Made by a program: the position numbers and the translations under genes. From the NCBI RefSeq assembly GCF_037975245.1, contig NC_092567.1, positions 26,084,376-26,148,375 on the forward strand: a stretch of DNA of 64,000 nucleotides, given 5' to 3'. Below are positions 58,601 to 64,000 of the stretch, piece after piece. The DNA comes from Apostichopus japonicus (Eukaryota > Echinodermata > Holothuroidea > Aspidochirotida > Stichopodidae). A model generated the notes under the pieces. It ran no database searches. It saw nothing but the letters and a program-made list of their open reading frames with translations, and was not told the origin of the DNA. Numbering within the stretch: the first letter of the stretch is position 1; each line of letters begins with the position of its first letter.

Positions 58601-61600
58601 TATGAAAGTACATGTAATATGTAAAAGTGAAAGGAAGTAAACTTAACACCCTTGAGGGTTTACCGAGTAGAATACTACCTTGATTTTAACAAGTAGAATT
58701 GTTCAACCACTTGCTTTTATTAAACAAGTGGCTGAAATGTTTCAAACCTCATGCCGGAAAATTGCCAGCAATTCATCACAATAATTGAATGTACTGGTGG
58801 TTTTTAAAAGTTTCCTTAGTATTGTTGGTCTTCGTGCCCATTACAGTTAGTGTTTCATCTTTATGTACCATAATGAATATTCATTAAAAAATGGTTTAAA
58901 TTATACCAAGCATATCCACAATCCCTATTACTTACATTTGCTTTGAGTTTGTTATTTTTCTTTTGACAGCTGGGACTCTCCACATTCTTTGCTTTTGTTT
59001 CAAGAGTGGCTGCATCCAAGGCTCTCACCCCAGATCAATACAATAAAAATTGTCCTGAAGTATTTGCAGCTCTTCAGCTCTGTTACCAGGTTACTGGCTT
59101 TTAATTTCTTCTGCTTACAAATGTAAAAATTGAACTGAATTTCTAACCTCTAAAGCTGACATCACAATCTGAGATAAATCTTCTACAATACCATTGGCTA
59201 AAATTAACGGGAAGATACTTGCTGTATATTTACCTTTGTAGACTGCCAAAGGGATATTCTGATGGCTATAGTTGATAGCTTTACAAAACTGCTGAAAATG
59301 TTTTTTTTTTTGTTTTGTTAAATTGTTAATGTTTTTCACTCCATCTTTTTTTAGTAGCTGGGTGCAATGGCCAGATAATGTAGTATGCCACATCTTTCCA
59401 CACAGAGAAAGATTCTAAATTCCTCTCATTTATTTCACTCTGTTGTATGAATACCAAAGCTGATACTTATAAGTCAAACAAGCTATTAAACAATCTCTGT
59501 TTGTATGAAATATATCTCGTTTGTTCTTAGTTTCTTTATTATATCTTTTTCTGATCTTTTTTTTTCCCTATTTTTTTTATCAAGGCTGGATTATTTGTGT
59601 CTCAATCATCTTTACAACTTGTGAAGTTTAAGTATCCTTACCATCTGACTGCCTTACAATTCCTCATCACCGTAGTGTGGATCACAAATGAACCGGTGAG
59701 TCTTACTTGAAATAAAGCAATTATTGTTTTAACAGAGAAACGCAATGCTATGGACGGAGGATGAATATAAACCAGCACTGTAACTGTGTGGTCGTTATGT
59801 GATAATGTAGCTAGTGAATATGTTTGACATTTTATTATAAAGCCACTGCTATTTATGGTGAATGAAGTTGTGAGTACCCAATCCATGCAAACCTTTTACT
59901 ATCTATGCTAAATGAGGTAGTGAGTACTCCATCTTCTTTTGGCTGCGGAGTCCAGCGTCTTATTCCATCTTGTTCTGACCTCATCAATATGTATTTTCGA
60001 TCAGGACTGTTAATCTTTCTCTAAACTTAGTGCTACTTGTGGTGAAAATAAATCTACGAATCCACATTGGTTGATGAGCCCCTGATGTTTTGTGTCTAAG
60101 GTATAAGTCTTAAAAGAAAAGAAACCATCAAGTGTTACCAATTCGGTTTAATAACTAACACCATATCATTTAATTTATTTCTATCTTCATCATCATTTTA
60201 AATGTAAATGGTTCATTCAAGAGGTTCATTAGGGGTGAAACTTGAATTTTTTAATTGTGGCCAATTTCCATTTTTTTCTCTCTTTATTTTGGATTTCTTT
60301 AGCTGAAGTTTCTTCCAGTCTATATGCTTCCAGCACTGATGATTGTGGTTGGCCTTCTGAATGGTACAGTGTATGTCAATACATTTTATTTGATTCAAAC
60401 CAAAGAAATATTTGGCCCTCCAAACGACCGAGAACTCTGCACCAATATAGCAGCTATATTTATCAACATAGGTGAGTCTTCTGACTATACGAAACTGATG
60501 TTTTTAGGTTTAAATAAAAGTGATTTAAGAATCAAAAAGAAAACAATACAAGCCAAGAACTCAGGACTAAAGATGCAAGATCCTAAAGACAACAGGTGGG
60601 CATTGCCAGCGGGCCTGAGAAAATATTCTCTGGGCCCCTAAGAAGGTATTTGGAAACCTTTTCATATGAGCTGCAGAACCTTATGACAGGAAATAACATG
60701 ATATATGTATACCTTTGGGAATGTAGTGGCTTAAGGCCCGGTCACACTATACCGATTTTTTATCGGAATACTATCCGATTTTCCCGGAGGAATCGAAAAT
60801 GCCAGTTTTTCGTTCGGGTCTTCTAGCCACAGTGATAAAGGACCTGATTTGCTATCTGTTGAGCCATTCCGATGTGGAATAGCCCTCTCCTAACTTTTGA
60901 TATTGAATATTGGATAGCTATCCGATTTCTCTTACGATTTTTAACGTTTTTCGATGTGACGTCACTTCAGAATGTAGTCCGTTCCAGAACCCCTCAGATT
61001 TGGAGTAGGTATTCGAATATTCCACTGCGTTCATTACATTCACTACCACAAACCTCACTCTTCGGCCTAAAATCGGAAAAATAGGACCGTATTCCGATAA
61101 AATATCGCTGCAGTGTGACCGGGCCTTTAGTGCCCACTTGTGATTGGATACTTCAACGTAACAGATAGACCCTTCCTTTGTAGAATTTTCTTGACCATAT
61201 GATGCAACATTTCCATCTCACAGGAGTAGGTACATCCATAAGGGTTGTGGCCCACTAATAAAATATAACATTTCACTCTGGCAGGTTATAATCCCCCCTC
61301 CCCACCCCCTGCTGGAGACCATTTGTGATTGTTATGTTGTGAGTCTCTATGTTGAGAGTCAAGTACCTTTTGTATGGAATGCCAAAAAGGACAAAAGCTG
61401 ATGATAATGAGATAACAGTAAATGAATGATAATATAAAAGTAAACGAATGATAATATAACAGTAAATGATGATAATATAACAGTAAATGATGATAATATA
61501 ACAGAAAATGATGATAATATAACAGTAAATGATGATAATATAACAGTAAATGATGATAATATAACAGTAAATGATGATAATATAACAGTAAATGATGATA

Positions 61601-62457
61601 ATATAACAGTAAATGATGATAATATAACAGTAAATGATGATAATATAAAAGTAAATGAATGATAATATAACAGTAAATGATGATAATATAACAGTAAATG
61701 ATGATAATATAACAGTAAATGATGATAATATAAAAGTAAATGAATGATAATATAACAGTAAATGATGAAAATATAAATGTAAATGATGATAATATAACAG
61801 TAAATGAATGATAATATAACAGTAAATGATGAAAATATAAAAGTAAATGATGATAATATAAAAGTAAATGAATGATAATATAACAGTAAATGATGATAAT
61901 ATAAAAGTGTTTGCCTCTACTTTCTAAGAGATGAGCTAGATAGATTTATTCTACTGATTTTCAACTTTCAGTTGTTTATAAATCAGATTGGTGGAGATAG
62001 TTCGAATATCCCTTCATGACGATAAACTGCTTTTTTCAAATTCATTCTGTGCTCTTGCACCAATCAGTTTGCTTTAGTCAACAGTTTAGTAAACTATACC
62101 ATTTTATTTAACTTATTTCCTTATGTTGCTCCAGCACAAATAAACATTTACTGGCACTATACTATACATAGGAACTCAGTAACTGAAGTAATCGTGGGCC
62201 TGTAGCAGCTAATCAGCAAATAACTCCCTAATGCAGGAACTTAGCAATAAGAATTGAATGACTATGAACCATTATTTTGTCATTTTTTAAACCCATAAAT
62301 ATCCTTGTGTACCTTAGGATGTTACTCCCACTCCACCCATTCTCCTCTCACTTCTTTAGTAATTCTCATATTTTATTCTTTCCGTTATTCTTCAGGTATA
62401 TCTTGCTGCTGTATCCTTCAAACAGTTCTAGACAACACGGCATTTATGCCATTTTGA
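49667..62457 (+). CDS. CLN3: Battenin/CLN3, lysosomal multi-pass membrane protein
   Basis: Exons: 49667-49714, 50424-50503, 51826-51893, 52059-52133, 54964-55016, 55823-55857, 56444-56556, 56902-56956, 57492-57697, 58197-58297, 58970-59089, 59585-59695, 60303-60471, 62396-62457. They sum to 1296 nt, 431 aa (human 438), all phases matching. Family marks: NWVGFFLLGVTNTLPYAMV (TM1), WASGTGLAGLLGA at about 139-151, YQAGLFVSQSSLQLVKF, and GLLNGTVYVNTFYL at about 372-385. An acidic dileucine ETNPLL (232-237) sits in the cytosolic loop where human CLN3 has its lysosomal sorting signal. The human C-terminal CxxS prenylation box is absent; the protein ends AFMPF, with three adjacent Cys shortly before. 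Known role: lysosomal glycerophosphodiester export and pH homeostasis; human loss causes Batten disease. Confidence 0.95.
53152..54886. mobile_element. hAT-like DNA transposon, non-autonomous, 1735 bp
   Basis: Flanked by an exact 8-bp target duplication aatttaac (53144-53151 and 54887-54894). Terminal inverted repeats CAGGGCTGGAAAACCTTG and, from the right, CAGTGTTGGAAAACCTTG. Subterminal ttcgcgggaaat motifs occur near both ends. No transposase-like ORF. Lies in the CLN3 intron between exons 52059-52133 and 54964-55016, with its right end about 77 bp before the acceptor. Confidence 0.9.
53613..53640 (+). mobile_element. hAT-type terminus nested in the larger element
   Basis: CAGTGTTCCCTCTAAG followed by a gtgcagg stretch resembles common hAT 5' ends. 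I see no matching right end, so it is truncated or ancestral sequence of the host element. Confidence 0.4.
55068..55400 (+). repeat. 21-bp minisatellite, about 16 copies
   Basis: The unit aacatggcagcccatggtgc plus t contains CCATGG. It starts about 50 bp after the donor of CLN3 exon 54964-55016. Two plus frames and one minus frame are open through it because 21 is divisible by three. Confidence 0.95.
56687..56868 (+). repeat. 91-bp tandem duplication in CLN3 with exon-like content
   Basis: tcctactccatatcattatt at 56687 recurs at 56778, each followed by an accag/tgagtgcagctatctgg acceptor-like segment that reads VSAAIWIMFS in a phase compatible with exon 56444-56556. Skipping it gives 431 aa, the family length, so I treat it as an intronic or alternative segment. 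Confidence 0.6.
60733..61127. mobile_element. MITE, 395 bp, with GGCCCGGTCACAC-type inverted ends
   Basis: The two ends match over about 44 bp as inverted repeats (AAGGCCCGGTCACACT at the start, and ATCGGAATA further in). No ORF. In the last CLN3 intron. Superfamily not decided; target duplication not clear. Confidence 0.8.
61413..61905 (+). repeat. 21-bp AT-rich minisatellite, about 22 copies
   Basis: Unit aacagtaaatgatgataata plus t, with aaagtaaatgaatgataata variants. Last CLN3 intron. Confidence 0.93.
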
Positions 62458-62987
62458 CCTCAACATTCAGCAGAAAGGCAGCACAAACATACTCAATTTA
62501 TCGGCCATTTCATCTAGGTGGTCAACTTAATTTGTAACAGGTGTTTTCCTTGTTGCTACGACCTGCTTGCTGTTTGAGGGTCTCTTTATATATGCTTTTT
62601 ACAAGTGGAGGATTGGCCTTTGTTTCAGCTTTAAAGATTTGGTTGCCCAAGGGTGTATGAATATGGTGAAATCTTGTCTTTGTTTACTTTGCTACATCGC
62701 TTTATAAAAGTAGAAAATTTGTCTATTTTTGAGATGTTAACCTTATTTTTACTTCTTTTAATCAAGTCTTAACCAGAATTTTAATACAGAGAACAGTATT
62801 TTAAACTTCCAGATCATAATTTGTTTTATAGAAACACTAAGACAACATAGTAGCTATGCTTTATACAAATTATCTAAAATTCCCTGACGATTTTGTCATG
62901 AAATATTCATTAGGTCATGAATATTCATGCTGATCAATTTACAGTAACCAGAGAGTGTTGGTAAGTGATCATTCATAGTCTTATTAA

Positions 62988-62993
62988 AATAAA
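62988..62993 (+). terminator. CLN3: Candidate polyadenylation signal of CLN3
   Basis: AATAAA about 530 bp after the stop; another lies at 63558-63563. Confidence 0.45.
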
Positions 62994-64000
62994 TTTGTTT
63001 GAAAAAGAGCACAGAAAAATGTTTTGTTAGATAAAAACAGGATTTTGACTTGATTTGCCCAGTCAGGTTCCCATGATTACATTGTTCCTATAGTTTCCAT
63101 GGTAACCAATGGCAAGGATGTTCGACATAACTTGCAGCTATATAGAATCATAAAACTCTGTTGTTCTCTTTTTGGTTAATTAAAATCTGTTGACAGTTTA
63201 CATGTTATGTTTTAATTTTCATCACAGCACTTCTATTCTGGTAATGGGGAACATTGAATCTTGGAAAGACAAATGAATTTTAACAAGTCTTAATCAATTA
63301 TTTCTGGGAGGTTTCCATATTAGGTGTCTGACAAACTTACTTACAGTACGTGAACCAACCATAATCAGAACAAAAAGATAGAATCTCACTTACATCAATT
63401 GAAACCAGTACTTTCAAAGAGTAAAATCTATTTAAGAAAGATAATTCATTGCTGGTCACAACTATATATGTTTATATATAGACAGAGATATAGAGATATA
63501 TATATATATAGATATTAAAAACAAATTACAATGTTAAGTGATGTTTATTTTTTTCTTAATAAACTGAAATAACTGTAAAGGCGAGGCTTAAGGACAAATG
63601 AACAGTTTTCAAGAGGAGCAACACCTCTGTTGTGCCTTTTTATTTAATTTGTTTTAGAATTACTTTTTCTATTACTGATTCTTTTGTTTTAAAACCTCTT
63701 GACCATAAGTGCATCTTATGGTGCATATATATACATCAGTGTATGTCGTATACTTCTCTTATATGACTGATATGACTGGTATTTTACTTCCTTTTAGGCC
63801 TGTATCCAAGTCAAAGAGTTTGTGTGAGTTTGAAATCTCGGAGCTTATTATTCTTTAAGTAATTTGCATTGCATAATGTGATCCAGAGATTTCTGGAACC
63901 AATACAACCAAGGTTATGGAGACGAGGTGAGAGAGATAGTAAGGGGGGGGGGGGAGGGTGGAAGGGGTGGTGGATAGGAGAAGGAGACAGGGGGTTTGAT
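62994..64000. other. Downstream of CLN3, no gene recognised
   Basis: Contains a TATA/GATA simple repeat at about 63465-63515 and a G-rich run at 63942-63985. Nothing else seen. Confidence 0.6.

Overview
The window is animal nuclear DNA. It is AT-rich, intron-rich and full of satellites and small transposons. Five protein-coding genes can be read from spliced exons with GT/AG borders and matching phases, and none is prokaryotic. The gene set (nucleobindin, SCYL2, two tetraspanins, CLN3), introns of roughly 0.1-4 kb, and the mix of TTAA-flanked and hAT-type non-autonomous elements suggest a marine invertebrate deuterostome. An echinoderm such as a sea cucumber is my best guess, but the species is inference only.

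Layout. (1) 1-10927, minus: nucleobindin (NUCB), N-terminal part through the first EF-hand; the 3' end lies outside the window. (2) 10928-14996: intergenic, between the divergent NUCB and SCYL2 genes, with TA/TTA microsatellites, a U2-snRNA-headed repeat and transposon remains. (3) 14997-26181, plus: complete SCYL2 (13 coding exons, 936 aa). (4) 26182-33303: SCYL2 3' UTR, a tRNA-derived SINE with a duplicated head, degenerate tandem repeats and a hAT-like MITE. (5) 33304-38414, minus: tetraspanin B, first exon not found and last exon uncertain. (6) 42399-47050, minus: tetraspanin A, complete (7 exons, 358 aa), a tandem paralogue of B. (7) 47051-49666: intergenic, with a minisatellite interrupted by a MITE. 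(8) 49667-62457, plus: complete CLN3 (14 coding exons, 431 aa), whose introns carry a 1.7 kb hAT-like element, minisatellites and another MITE.

The genes do not form a pathway or cluster. NUCB is a secretory-pathway calcium-binding protein. SCYL2 is a pseudokinase of clathrin-coated vesicles. Tetraspanins organise membranes. CLN3 is a lysosomal membrane protein.

Most notable: NUCB carries two homologous, phase-matched exons that by frame logic must be mutually exclusive, because inclusion of both or neither gives an early stop. Three copies of a 357-360 bp TTAA-flanked MITE are present, two of them close to splice donors. A repeat family has a head nearly identical to the 5' end of U2 snRNA. 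Several tandem duplications run across exon edges and leave exon relics in introns (SCYL2 twice, tetraspanin B, possibly CLN3).
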